Positions 43,339-53,015 of a stretch of 64,000 nt of DNA are shown here, in pieces. Each line of letters starts with the position of its first letter. The stretch's first letter is position 1. Both the position numbers and the translations under genes were made by a program. The notes under the pieces are model-generated. The model was given only the letters and a program-made list of their open reading frames with translations, ran no database searches and had not been told where the DNA came from. This stretch comes from Owenweeksia sp048267305 (GTDB taxonomy: Bacteria > Bacteroidota > Bacteroidia > Flavobacteriales > Schleiferiaceae): contig JBLWXT010000002.1 of assembly GCA_048267305.1 (NCBI GenBank), forward strand, positions 189,713-253,712, given 5' to 3'.

Positions 43339-44232
43339 ATGATGGGAATGAAATTTACAACATCAGCGGTCTTGCTCCTTTTTGCATTTATGGGTACTGC
43401 TCAATCAGTAGTAGAGGAGGTTCCTAAGTTCCAGCTGTCGAATGCCTATATGTATCTTAACTTTCCACAGATTGAGGCTCCGAGAATTGTTTTGTCTGAT
43501 TATAGAGCCCTCGCGCCAAATTCCAAAATACTAGCTGCTGACTTCAGTGATTTTGAGGAAATCCGAAGAAGAAACCATGCAGGAAATGGTGGTTTTGATC
43601 TTATGGTAGGGGTGAAGGTGAGAAATAAGGATCAATCAGGGTATAGAGAAAACCTAAAAATACGAGTTGGAGTAGGTTATAGTGTGGGCGTTGTGTTTGA
43701 GTCTGAGCTGAGAGATGATAAGTTTAAACCCTATGATACCATTCCCTCAAGTATAAATGGTGATCCCGTTTATTTGGACTCTGCCAGAAGTGAAAATGTG
43801 GGTTTGAGGTTTACATCTGACTTTATACGTCTCCATCTTTCCATCATAATGTATACGGATGAAGATGCCAGGGTATCTCTTTATGGTGGACTTGGTTTTT
43901 ACGGATCATACGGTTACTACAACACTTTAACAGTATCTCATTCTTTAGAGAATTATGTAATTGGTGCTGATTCGCAGGAACTGGTGAGATATTATGAAAG
44001 AAACAAGGAAAGGAGCTCCACACTGGAGGTGTTTGAAGGAGAATCCAGTTTTGGAGCCGCCTTGTATGCTCCACTGGGATTTGATTTTAGGGTTAGTATG
44101 ACTCACTCTTTTTGGCAAAGAGTTCATCTGTTTTTTGAAGTTCAACCCGGTATAGATGTATCAAAAATTTCCTCCTTCGGAGTACGTGCAAGACCGTTTG
44201 CAACTACTGGATTAGGGCTTAGGGTTATTTAG
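43339..44232 (+). CDS. secreted beta-rich outer-membrane-like protein, paralog B
   Basis: 297 residues from the ATG at 43339 (the upstream start at 43291 adds residues ahead of the signal peptide; in-frame ATGs at 43342 and 43348 are equally possible). Signal peptide ends GTAQS. It aligns over its length with paralog A: GGFDLMVGVKVRNKDQSGYRE, ARVSLYGGLGFYGSYGY, SSFGAALYAPLGFDFR and VHLFFEVQPGIDVS. Tandem duplication of an outer-membrane barrel gene is the simplest reading. Function unknown. Confidence 0.7.
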   Translation: MMGMKFTTSAVLLLFAFMGTAQSVVEEVPKFQLSNAYMYLNFPQIEAPRIVLSDYRALAPNSKILAADFSDFEEIRRRNHAGNGGFDLMVGVKVRNKDQSGYRENLKIRVGVGYSVGVVFESELRDDKFKPYDTIPSSINGDPVYLDSARSENVGLRFTSDFIRLHLSIIMYTDEDARVSLYGGLGFYGSYGYYNTLTVSHSLENYVIGADSQELVRYYERNKERSSTLEVFEGESSFGAALYAPLGFDFRVSMTHSFWQRVHLFFEVQPGIDVSKISSFGVRARPFATTGLGLRVI

Positions 44233-44233
44233 A

Positions 44234-44347
44234 TTAGCCCTTCTCCCTCAAAAACTTCTTAATTCCGGTAACCACTTCCTCCGTATCTTCCAAATGGGCC
44301 ATGTGGCTGTTTTCGCTGATGTATGTCGTTACATTTTCTACATCTGG
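44234..44347 (-). pseudogene. 3' remnant of an alpha/beta hydrolase gene
   Basis: The minus strand encodes 37 codons ending in TAA that match the C-terminus of the intact hydrolase at 56780-57577, including SHMAHLEDTEEVVTGIKKFL with the catalytic-His region. No start or upstream hydrolase sequence is present. Exactly 60 bp (44248-44307) is identical to 56809-56868 in the same orientation; beyond that the two diverge. It is a decayed paralog or duplication scar. Confidence 0.85.
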
Positions 44348-44511
44348 ATATTAATGCAGAACTCAGCAAGAAGGATGGAAATGGTAAAGTCGGGTAATCT
44401 TTAGGTGGCCTAAGGCATTTGCTAAATTCATATCTGATTATCGAGTTTTTAGTTTTAAGTAGCTTTGGGTGCTAACCCGCATCTTTCTACAGTAATATCA
44501 GTATTAAAATC

Positions 44512-46332
44512 ATGGTAAAAATTCAATCTGGCGTTGTGGTATATACCTTGGCGTTGTTTGTTGTCTTGTTTTTTTCAAACAATCAATTGCGGGCACAACA
44601 GGCAGATTCCATATTGAGTCATATTCAATCTATAAAAGATGATGGCGGTCGAATTGATGCCATTTATAAAAACACAAGTAAAATCGCCACTTTAGATCCG
44701 GTTAAGCTTATTGCCCTGGGGAGTTTACTCAAGGAGGTTAATAGAGATGGAAAGGACCTTAGCGCAACAGCACATGGCTACACTTTAAGGGGTTTATATC
44801 ACGCTTTAACGGGCAGCAGCGATTCTATAATGCACTATAAGTTACTTGCTGTAAAAGCCTTTCGCAACCTTCCTGCATCGGCACAAAAAGTATTGGCCCT
44901 AAATTCTATCAGTAGTAATTATTACTATCAGGGGCAATTGGATAAATATCTCGCCTATAACGATACAGCCTATCAAATTACACAGCAATTACTGGTGCCC
45001 AACAAGGATATGGAATTGATGATTTTGTTTAATCGCACTCCAGTGCTTTTTGAATTAAACAAAGTGGATGAAGCCTACGCTATCCTCAAAAATATTGAAC
45101 GTGAACTGGCAGTAACTGATTTGGATGGGTTTAAAGGCAAGTTGGCTTTGCGATTATACTATCATTTCAGGCATTTGAATGTGAACCAGGATAGCAGCCT
45201 GTATTATGCCAAAAAGTCTTTGTACTACGCTAAGCTTAACAACGATAATTCATATATGACTTCGAGTTATTCGGCCATCGGATCGTGCTATTCCGGAGTT
45301 AGTGAATACACACTTGCTACAATTTATCTGGATAGCGCCTTGGCGGCCAATAAACATCCAAATGATCACGAAACCTATTTGGGCCTTCAGTTTGATCGTT
45401 TGACGAATTATAAGCATTTGGGAGATTTTGAAAAGGCCGATAATATATGGAAGCAGGCAATGGAGACCGTGGAGAGGGAAGGTTTGGGGCATTGGAAGCT
45501 TACCCTGTTAAATGAACGTGTTTTGTTTTACGAGGCCAAGGGCGACTATAAATCAGCGTTGGCCGCAAACAGGGTATATGAGGCATTCAAGGACTCAGTA
45601 AAAAGTGCCGATTTGAAGGAGAAATTGGCTGAAATGGAAGTGAAGCATCAATCATATGAGAAGGATGTACAACTGGAAAAATTTGCAAGGGAAAAGGAAA
45701 TTGCAGATGCAGAGCTGAGGCTTATTTACATTTTGGGATTTTCTATAGTATTGATTTTGATTGTGGTAATTTTCTTTACAAGAAGAAATAGTAAGCTTCA
45801 TCAAACCTTAACGGAAGAAAAGCAAAAAACGCTGGAGCTGGAATTGGAAAAAAAGGCATCGGAAGAGGCAAGGCTTGTGGAGGAAAATGAAAGGCAAAAA
45901 AACCAGCTGAGCACAAGAGCGCTGGAGGTGGGGCAGCGTAACGGTATTTTGCTTGATGTTTATGAACAGATAAAGTTACTACTGCAAAAAGGTGTAGATG
46001 AACAGCAGATGCTGATTAGTAATTTACACCAGCAAATAGGAAGCTATATGCGCAGTGGAGAAGATTGGAAGCGCATCCGCGTGCAGCTGGAAGAGGTAAA
46101 CAGCGCACTAACTCAAAAAATAAAAGAGGCATATCCTCAACTTACAGGTAAAGATTTGAGAATGCTCATGTTATTTAAATTAGGTTTGAATACAAAGGAG
46201 ATTGCCAATCTTTTGAGCCTGGCACCAAGCTCAGTAAAAATGAGTAGGTATCGCCTTAAGAAGAAGCTGAATTTGGAAAAAACGGCCAGCCTGGAGGAAT
46301 TTTTACAGTTGTTTGAAGAGACAAACCTCTAG
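44512..46332 (+). CDS. membrane TPR protein with C-terminal LuxR-like HTH, transcription regulator
   Basis: 606 residues. A signal/anchor peptide (about 8-28) is followed by a periplasmic TPR-like helical region (about 40-390) with repeats such as SYSAIGSCYSGVSEYTLA. One transmembrane helix (about 405-425, YILGFSIVLILIVVIFF) leads to a cytosolic coiled coil (EEKQKTLELELEKKASEEARL) and a C-terminal helix-turn-helix (YPQLTGKDLRMLMLFKLGLNTKEIANLLSLAPSSVKMSRYRLKKKL). This one-component architecture is common in Bacteroidota and senses a periplasmic signal. A TAGCTTTG -7-like box lies at 44460-44467. It stands directly upstream of the TANFOR operon and is the natural candidate to control it. Confidence 0.85.
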   Translation: MVKIQSGVVVYTLALFVVLFFSNNQLRAQQADSILSHIQSIKDDGGRIDAIYKNTSKIATLDPVKLIALGSLLKEVNRDGKDLSATAHGYTLRGLYHALTGSSDSIMHYKLLAVKAFRNLPASAQKVLALNSISSNYYYQGQLDKYLAYNDTAYQITQQLLVPNKDMELMILFNRTPVLFELNKVDEAYAILKNIERELAVTDLDGFKGKLALRLYYHFRHLNVNQDSSLYYAKKSLYYAKLNNDNSYMTSSYSAIGSCYSGVSEYTLATIYLDSALAANKHPNDHETYLGLQFDRLTNYKHLGDFEKADNIWKQAMETVEREGLGHWKLTLLNERVLFYEAKGDYKSALAANRVYEAFKDSVKSADLKEKLAEMEVKHQSYEKDVQLEKFAREKEIADAELRLIYILGFSIVLILIVVIFFTRRNSKLHQTLTEEKQKTLELELEKKASEEARLVEENERQKNQLSTRALEVGQRNGILLDVYEQIKLLLQKGVDEQQMLISNLHQQIGSYMRSGEDWKRIRVQLEEVNSALTQKIKEAYPQLTGKDLRMLMLFKLGLNTKEIANLLSLAPSSVKMSRYRLKKKLNLEKTASLEEFLQLFEETNL

Positions 46333-46495
46333 CGTTAAAGTTAAAATAACTAGTGTAAATTGCTGTAATACAGTAATTTTAATTCTGTAGACCATTTGTA
46401 GACCATGGTTTTTAGTGGTGGCAAAATGTATTTGGTTCATTTGACCTTCTGTTACTTTTTAAGTACAAAAGTTGTGTTCAAATAAAACCTCTACT

Positions 46496-49400
46496 ATGTA
46501 CCCAAGCCGTCATGCGCTAAAATTACTTTCAATTTTCATCCTTTGCTGTTGGGGCAGTAAAACCTTTGCTCAGCTGCAGGTTTCTGTGGCGCTTACTCCT
46601 CCCTATTCGGTTTATGTAGAAGACTATCTTGGAGCTGGTGGTAATACTATCATTATTGTAACCAACACTTCTGCCCAGCAAAGGCTTTTTAAACTTATAC
46701 CAAAACTGGAAAATGACTTGGGGCAGGATATCTCGGTGGATCCTTCCTTTCAGCCTGCAGCGCCTATAGTTATTGGTGCCAACCAAACCATCACCCTTTC
46801 CGGAAATCAGTTGAGGGCATACAACGGAAACTACCCTTCCAGTGCCATTATTGCCAATGGAATTGATAAAAACAAGCTTTTACAACAAGGAGTCTTACCC
46901 GAGGCAAATTATACAGTTTGTATAGAGGCCTACGATTATCAAAACAATGCCCTGTTATCGTTGGGAAATAGCTGTGTGAGCTTTCTGCTTACACATTACG
47001 ATCCGCCAATTATGGTTTATCCGGCAGATGGTGCTGAGGTGGAAGAAACCACACCACAGCTGCTAACCTTCAACTGGACGGCTACAGGCATACCAGCCTA
47101 TTCGCGTTACGAAATACAGTTGGTTGATATGGACCTAAATCATTTGTTCAACCCAAATGATGCGTTTGGAAATTATGGCGCCCAGTTGTTTTACAAAAAG
47201 AGCATGATTCCGACCAACAGTGCGGTTTATACACTGGCAAACCCGCCTCTAACTCCCGGGCATACCTACGCGGTAAGGGTGGTGGTAAAAGATCCAACAA
47301 AAACCATTGCCTTTAAAAATAATGGTACAGGCCCGGTAACTACGTTTAAGTATGTGCCCAAAAAAGCTCTTGCCGTAATGGGCGGTATCAGCAATAAACC
47401 CATAAAGGCAGCGCCAGATACGACAATTGTCTTAGGGAAAATTAAAAATTTGGATTTTAAAATCAAGAATGACGGGATTAATCAAAACAATGTTCCACCA
47501 GCCCCCGAAGGTTGTTCTGGCGATTGTTTTTTACCTGCCGTGCAAGGGGCTGCTCAAAATCCGCAAAGCGGTATTAATATTTCAGCCGGATATTTTGAGG
47601 TAACCAATGTGCTGGTAAATGGAAATAATGGTACAGGCCGGGTTTACCTCGACTTTTTAAAGGCACACCTAAAAGTAAAGTGGAGCAACATTAAGGTAAC
47701 GGCTGATGGAAAGCTGAAAACAGGGAAGATTTATGCGGATGTAACGCCAGGGAGCCTTATTGATCAGAACATTGCGCAAAACCCAAATGCGGAGTTGAGT
47801 ACTATTTACAGCCAACTGCAAAGTTTAAACACCGAAGTTGCAGGCTTTGGAAAAAAGATAAGTCAATTAACAGGTAATGAGCCACCCACTGAACTTCCTC
47901 TGGCCTTGGACAACAAAGGGCTTAACCTGATAATTGCCGGAATCATTTTTGAACCGGAAATGGCCCGGTTGAATATGGTTGCAGGAATTGAAATTCCTGA
48001 AAGCGCCCTGGGTGATTATTTGGGGCTTGGCCAGGCGGGAATAATTATACAGCCCAATGGGTTTTGCAGCAATCAGGATTTGAAGCTCTTTTTGAATCAA
48101 CCGGTTGAGTTTAATCTTAGCAACCAACAAGATCCGGTGAAGGTTAAGTTTAATGCCGGGGTGGAAAAATCGGCTATTTCTTTTGATTGCCAGGGGCCCA
48201 AAAGTGTTAGTATTGACGGAGAGTTTATTTTCCCGAAAGAAAAAATATTGGCCGTTGATGTTCAGGGGGAGGAACAACCAGGGGTGAAGGTTAGGATACC
48301 TTTTAGTTATTCATCACAAGATGATTTTAATGATTGGATACTCGCAAACCTGAGTGTGGTGCCCGCCAATTTTTCCTTTCCTTCCACAAAGGGTTTTGTG
48401 TTTTCCGCTCAAAATATCATATACGATCACCACAGTAGTGCCAGTGTGGATGATATGTTTTTTCATAAAAACCATCCCAACAACCCCTCCAAGGGACAGC
48501 CCAACAGTAAACTTTGGCAAGGCTTTTATTTGGATGAGGTTTCTGTGAAGTTTCCCGAAGGTTTTCAAAAAAATGGGCAGGCCATCGTGGTTAGCGCCCA
48601 AAAAATGCTGATTGATAAATCCGGCTTTTGGGGTACAGCAGCTATCCAAAATATATTGATGCCTCAGGAAAACGGGGATCTTGGAGGGTGGAAGTTTTCC
48701 ATAGCTGAGCTGGCGCTCGATTTTGAGGCCAGTGTTTTAACAAGTGGCAGTTTTAGTGGCGGTATTGAATTGCCCGTTTCGGATATGGCCATTGATTACC
48801 AAGTGCCCATAAATGGAGGTGATGATTTTACATTTCAGGTGGAACTTGGGCAGGACTATAATTTAGATATGTGGCTGGCATCATTAAATCTGGCGGATAA
48901 TTCATCGGTGAGCATCACCAAAGCTGGTAATAAGTTTGTGCCATCAGCCACATTGCACGGTAGCCTTACTGTGGACTGGACTAAGCAAAGCACGGCAAGT
49001 ATTCCCAATGATAAAAAGCCAATGGTTGGTAATTTTAGTTTACCACAACTTCAGTTTCAGGATTTTAAAATTCAAACGCAGAATAACCTGCCCAAAATTT
49101 CGGGTATTAAAGTAGGTCTGGATGTACCAAATCTCGATCAGGCCAGAATGCTAAACATGCCTATTTCCCTTGATTCGGTTTATGTACATACCACCAACCC
49201 TCAGCAAGTGGGTCTGGGCATGAAGCTGAGTGTAAACTTTGGCGGTGGCGATAACGGCATTAGCGGAGGTACAGATATTATGCTGCTAAGCAATTTGGAG
49301 GGTTTTAAGTTTAAGTACAAAGGTGTTCAGCTCAATTCGGTTAACATAGATATTGAAACATCAATGGCCATTTTAAAGGGGCAAATTGATGTTTTTCAGG

Positions 49401-52400
49401 ATAATCAGGAATTTGGAAATGGCTTTCGCGGATTTATTTATGCCAAGATCATCCCTATAGGTGCCGAGGTGGAACTTACCCTGCAGGTAGGCAAAACCAT
49501 GGGTAACAATGGCTTTAAGTATTGGATGTTTGACGCTGGCTATAGGGCCGAAGTTGGCATACCCATGGGAGCTGTTGCACTATATGGCCTTGGCGGTGGA
49601 GGCTATTACAACATGAAGCGGGAAGAGGTTCAGCTCAATATTACTGAATTGGAGAATATTGATGAAAACAGTTTTGACTCCTCGCCCGGAGCAGGCTCCA
49701 ATGGAATAAAGTTTACCCCGGAAGAGGGTGGGTTTGGTTTTTCGGCTTCAGCGGTTGTCGGCCTGGCGGGCTCTTCTGCCGCCTTTAATGCCGATTTGAA
49801 ATTTGGGATGGATTTTTACGATGGAGGTTCCGTAGACAAAGTTTACTTTATGGGTGAAGGCTACATGATGCAAAGCATGGCCAGCCGGGATGGTAATGCA
49901 GCACTACATGGGGTGTGTAATATAGAAGTGGTGATGGCCAAACCCAACGACCCCACGCGACCGCGGTTTACTGTAGATGTGGCTATAACTATAGATGTGG
50001 CAAGTATTGCCCAGGTACAGGCCGGTGCCAACATGTATTTTTCGCCAAATGATTGGTACATGTATTTTGGTAGCTGGAGCTATGATGAGGTTTATAAAGA
50101 TAGGATTAAGGTAAGTATAGACTTGCCTGTGATTGATGCTGACCTTAACCTCAATGCCTATTTTATGATGGGTAGTAGTTTGCCAAGCGAGCTGCCACCT
50201 TTGCCTCCGGAGATTGTGGAGTTTTTCGGTAATCCCAAAGTTTCACAAAACGGACAGAATAAATCATCTAAACAAATACCCTCAAAGAATATGGGCTTCG
50301 CATTTGGGTCTATGGCCAAACTGGATGCCTCCTTTGAGTTTGCCATAATTTATGCCGATGTAAAATTTATTTTGGGGGTTGATGCCTTAATTACCAATGT
50401 GGAAGGGGCCGAGTGTAATGGTAAAACTGATTTTGGAATCAACAATTGGTATGCGAAGGGGCAGGCTTATTCTTATGTAAATATTAAGGCAGGTTTGGTG
50501 CTCGATGTTTGGTTTTGGAAAGGAAAAGCTCCATTGGCCGAAATTACCGCGGGAGCCCTACTGCAATTTCAAGGGCCCAACCCCATTTGGGTGGCCGGAC
50601 AACTCGCTATTGAAGGTGATATCCTTGGAGGGTTGATCCGTATTCATACATCGTTATATGCTGAGGTTGGTGAAAAATGCGATGATGGCTACGGCTCTCC
50701 CTTTAATGATATACCCATAGTAAGTTATACCGGTCCAGGGGATAAAGATGAGGAGGTACATGTTTTTAGAGATCCTGAAATTGTATTTAACTATCCTGAT
50801 GAGCCCTTTGTTTTGGAGGCGATAAATGAAAAGGGCAATTCCGAAATTCATGCCTACTCCTATACCTTGCATAAGCATGAGTACAGCTATAAAAACAGCC
50901 AAAACAAAAAAACAGTTATTGCAACCAAGGCCCCTAATTATTCGGAAGATGGGTACTCATGCTACATCAGTCCGCTTTCTCCATTGCCGGAGTTGAGTGA
51001 GGTGAAATTCAAAATAGAGGCGCGGGGATACGAGCATCAGATGAATGGAAATATAATTCTGGCGTCTAAATCACCAGCGTCAGAAATGCAGGTTACCGAG
51101 GGTAGCTTTTTTACCGATTCCTTACCGGATGTGATATTATTGGATGACGTTTCATCTACTGCTCCGGGTATTGGTCAGCAATATTTTTTAAAGGCTTCTT
51201 TCCCGCAAGGTAAAATAGTGATGAACAATGCTGAGTGTAGCCACCTTTTCCGGTCTTATTCATTAACTGATGCCAATGAGGAGTTTGTGTATAAGGCACG
51301 CTTTACAGAATTAAGCACCAAAAAGGAGTTTGAGGTGGATTGTAGTTGCAGCGATAAAACCATTACCTACAGCATTCCACAGGATCTAAAAAACACCTTG
51401 ATATACAACCTTGAGATAGTGCGCATTGGGCAGCCAAGGCAACTGAAGCATGAAGAGAGCAAAAACAAGGAGGCTTATAAAACCATCGGAAGTAAGCAAG
51501 AAGCACCAAAGAAAATGGTGTTGGCTTTACCCGAAAAAAGCCCCAAGCCCAAGGGGGGGATTGGCAATATGAAAATAAAGGCCCCAAATAGTAATCCCAA
51601 GCCAGGCAACAAACTCAACTTAAACATGCTTAACCCTCAGCCCAAGCCGAAATTGGGATTGGCCAATAAGGTTGTTAACCCACCTGGTCCAGGAAATCCC
51701 GGCTTGGGCTTTAAAGCCAATACTCCAAAAAAAATGATTGAACTGGATATTTACGACAGGCAGTTGGTGGGTAAAGTACAGCAGGTAAAAACATCAGAAA
51801 AGGTGTTGTTTAACTATTATTTTAAAACGAGTAAATTCAATACACTAAACGACAAGGCCAGCTCTATGAAGCCCGCTGGATATACCGTTAAGGGTTATAA
51901 CATACCGGGGGTGCACACCATTGGTATGGAAAATTCTGAAGAGGAAGTAAACATTCCAGTGTTATACTTAGAAGCTAAGGAGGGTTTTGATCAATACGAT
52001 TTATACGGTATTTGGTATAACGAGCCTGAGGAGTATGGGGGAAACATCAGCGAGTTTGTTCCACCAATACTAAACTTTGAAAAGACCAATGGGCTTACAT
52101 TTTTTGATGGCTTCTATAAAACTGCTTATGATGAGTCACAAAGCACGCTTTTCTTTAATCAGGATATGGATGATTACCGCTACAAAAATGAGCTTTGGGA
52201 CCCTTACAATTATGAGTGGCCCCTGAGTTATCAAGACCCTCAATTGCCTTCTCAGTATCAGGATTTGCGCCAGTTTATTGTAGCACCAAACTGGCTTGAA
52301 GTTTATTTTGAGTTTATTGATTGGAACTCCCAACGATTTAATGGAGGTAATAAAGGCAACAAGTTTGGATATTCTTTAGAAACCAAACAATATGAGTTGC

Positions 52401-53005
52401 CAGATCATAGCGATCATATTGGTAATGGACTGCCGCATGATTATCTACCCATTGAGGTTTATGTAAAACAACTTCATGGCCATATTGATTTTGGCGATAA
52501 AACGGTATTTCCCCTAAAGGGAAAACTAACAAGTGCACAGATAAACGCTGAAAAGGCTAAGGCAAATCAAAAGGGAATGGGATCCAATACCAAGTATGCC
52601 GGTAACACCAAAAGCTACATCGCCATGTTGGATTATTCGGAGTATTTGGCCAAAAGAGATTTTATCTACCTCACTAATCAGATTCTTTATCGCATGCGCG
52701 ATAATATGTGTTTGAACTGTGGTGATGACCCTGGTAAAGTGCCCCCGGGAGGTGTAGTGGATTTTATGAATCTGGATCCTAATATGAAAGGGGAGGAAGC
52801 TCTTCTAAACTGGGTGCAGGTACAGACCTATACTTTTGATTTTATCCCAATGCGTAGCTTTTTGCTCAATCACAAAACCTACAAGCCACGCAAGAAAGGA
52901 GAGGTTATCTACTTCGGTTTGGGAAACACGGGTTATGAATTTACCCTCGATCAGCAGTTGAACACCGATGTGTGGAAGTATGAACTACCTATTATGCCCA
53001 ATTAA
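46496..53005 (+). CDS. TANFOR domain giant surface protein
   Basis: 2169 residues from the ATG at 46496 (an upstream start at 46472 would add eight residues). The signal peptide ends at KTFAQ. The N-terminal region (about 25-300) matches the TANFOR-type pattern of Bacteroidota: LTPPYSVYVEDYLGAGGN, LRAYNGNYPS, GVLPEANYTVCIEAYDYQNN, DPPIMVYPADGAEV and TPQLLTFNWTATG, the latter an Ig/FN3-like module. The middle (about 330-1400) is a long beta-rich section without recognised domain. A Lys-Pro-rich low-complexity linker lies at about 1678-1745. No T9SS C-terminal domain is seen. It heads an operon with the FN3 gene (10-bp gap) and a beta-barrel gene. Surface or periplasmic location is likely; the function of TANFOR proteins is unknown. 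Confidence 0.82.
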   Translation: MYPSRHALKLLSIFILCCWGSKTFAQLQVSVALTPPYSVYVEDYLGAGGNTIIIVTNTSAQQRLFKLIPKLENDLGQDISVDPSFQPAAPIVIGANQTITLSGNQLRAYNGNYPSSAIIANGIDKNKLLQQGVLPEANYTVCIEAYDYQNNALLSLGNSCVSFLLTHYDPPIMVYPADGAEVEETTPQLLTFNWTATGIPAYSRYEIQLVDMDLNHLFNPNDAFGNYGAQLFYKKSMIPTNSAVYTLANPPLTPGHTYAVRVVVKDPTKTIAFKNNGTGPVTTFKYVPKKALAVMGGISNKPIKAAPDTTIVLGKIKNLDFKIKNDGINQNNVPPAPEGCSGDCFLPAVQGAAQNPQSGINISAGYFEVTNVLVNGNNGTGRVYLDFLKAHLKVKWSNIKVTADGKLKTGKIYADVTPGSLIDQNIAQNPNAELSTIYSQLQSLNTEVAGFGKKISQLTGNEPPTELPLALDNKGLNLIIAGIIFEPEMARLNMVAGIEIPESALGDYLGLGQAGIIIQPNGFCSNQDLKLFLNQPVEFNLSNQQDPVKVKFNAGVEKSAISFDCQGPKSVSIDGEFIFPKEKILAVDVQGEEQPGVKVRIPFSYSSQDDFNDWILANLSVVPANFSFPSTKGFVFSAQNIIYDHHSSASVDDMFFHKNHPNNPSKGQPNSKLWQGFYLDEVSVKFPEGFQKNGQAIVVSAQKMLIDKSGFWGTAAIQNILMPQENGDLGGWKFSIAELALDFEASVLTSGSFSGGIELPVSDMAIDYQVPINGGDDFTFQVELGQDYNLDMWLASLNLADNSSVSITKAGNKFVPSATLHGSLTVDWTKQSTASIPNDKKPMVGNFSLPQLQFQDFKIQTQNNLPKISGIKVGLDVPNLDQARMLNMPISLDSVYVHTTNPQQVGLGMKLSVNFGGGDNGISGGTDIMLLSNLEGFKFKYKGVQLNSVNIDIETSMAILKGQIDVFQDNQEFGNGFRGFIYAKIIPIGAEVELTLQVGKTMGNNGFKYWMFDAGYRAEVGIPMGAVALYGLGGGGYYNMKREEVQLNITELENIDENSFDSSPGAGSNGIKFTPEEGGFGFSASAVVGLAGSSAAFNADLKFGMDFYDGGSVDKVYFMGEGYMMQSMASRDGNAALHGVCNIEVVMAKPNDPTRPRFTVDVAITIDVASIAQVQAGANMYFSPNDWYMYFGSWSYDEVYKDRIKVSIDLPVIDADLNLNAYFMMGSSLPSELPPLPPEIVEFFGNPKVSQNGQNKSSKQIPSKNMGFAFGSMAKLDASFEFAIIYADVKFILGVDALITNVEGAECNGKTDFGINNWYAKGQAYSYVNIKAGLVLDVWFWKGKAPLAEITAGALLQFQGPNPIWVAGQLAIEGDILGGLIRIHTSLYAEVGEKCDDGYGSPFNDIPIVSYTGPGDKDEEVHVFRDPEIVFNYPDEPFVLEAINEKGNSEIHAYSYTLHKHEYSYKNSQNKKTVIATKAPNYSEDGYSCYISPLSPLPELSEVKFKIEARGYEHQMNGNIILASKSPASEMQVTEGSFFTDSLPDVILLDDVSSTAPGIGQQYFLKASFPQGKIVMNNAECSHLFRSYSLTDANEEFVYKARFTELSTKKEFEVDCSCSDKTITYSIPQDLKNTLIYNLEIVRIGQPRQLKHEESKNKEAYKTIGSKQEAPKKMVLALPEKSPKPKGGIGNMKIKAPNSNPKPGNKLNLNMLNPQPKPKLGLANKVVNPPGPGNPGLGFKANTPKKMIELDIYDRQLVGKVQQVKTSEKVLFNYYFKTSKFNTLNDKASSMKPAGYTVKGYNIPGVHTIGMENSEEEVNIPVLYLEAKEGFDQYDLYGIWYNEPEEYGGNISEFVPPILNFEKTNGLTFFDGFYKTAYDESQSTLFFNQDMDDYRYKNELWDPYNYEWPLSYQDPQLPSQYQDLRQFIVAPNWLEVYFEFIDWNSQRFNGGNKGNKFGYSLETKQYELPDHSDHIGNGLPHDYLPIEVYVKQLHGHIDFGDKTVFPLKGKLTSAQINAEKAKANQKGMGSNTKYAGNTKSYIAMLDYSEYLAKRDFIYLTNQILYRMRDNMCLNCGDDPGKVPPGGVVDFMNLDPNMKGEEALLNWVQVQTYTFDFIPMRSFLLNHKTYKPRKKGEVIYFGLGNTGYEFTLDQQLNTDVWKYELPIMPN

Positions 53006-53015
53006 TTTGCAGAGA

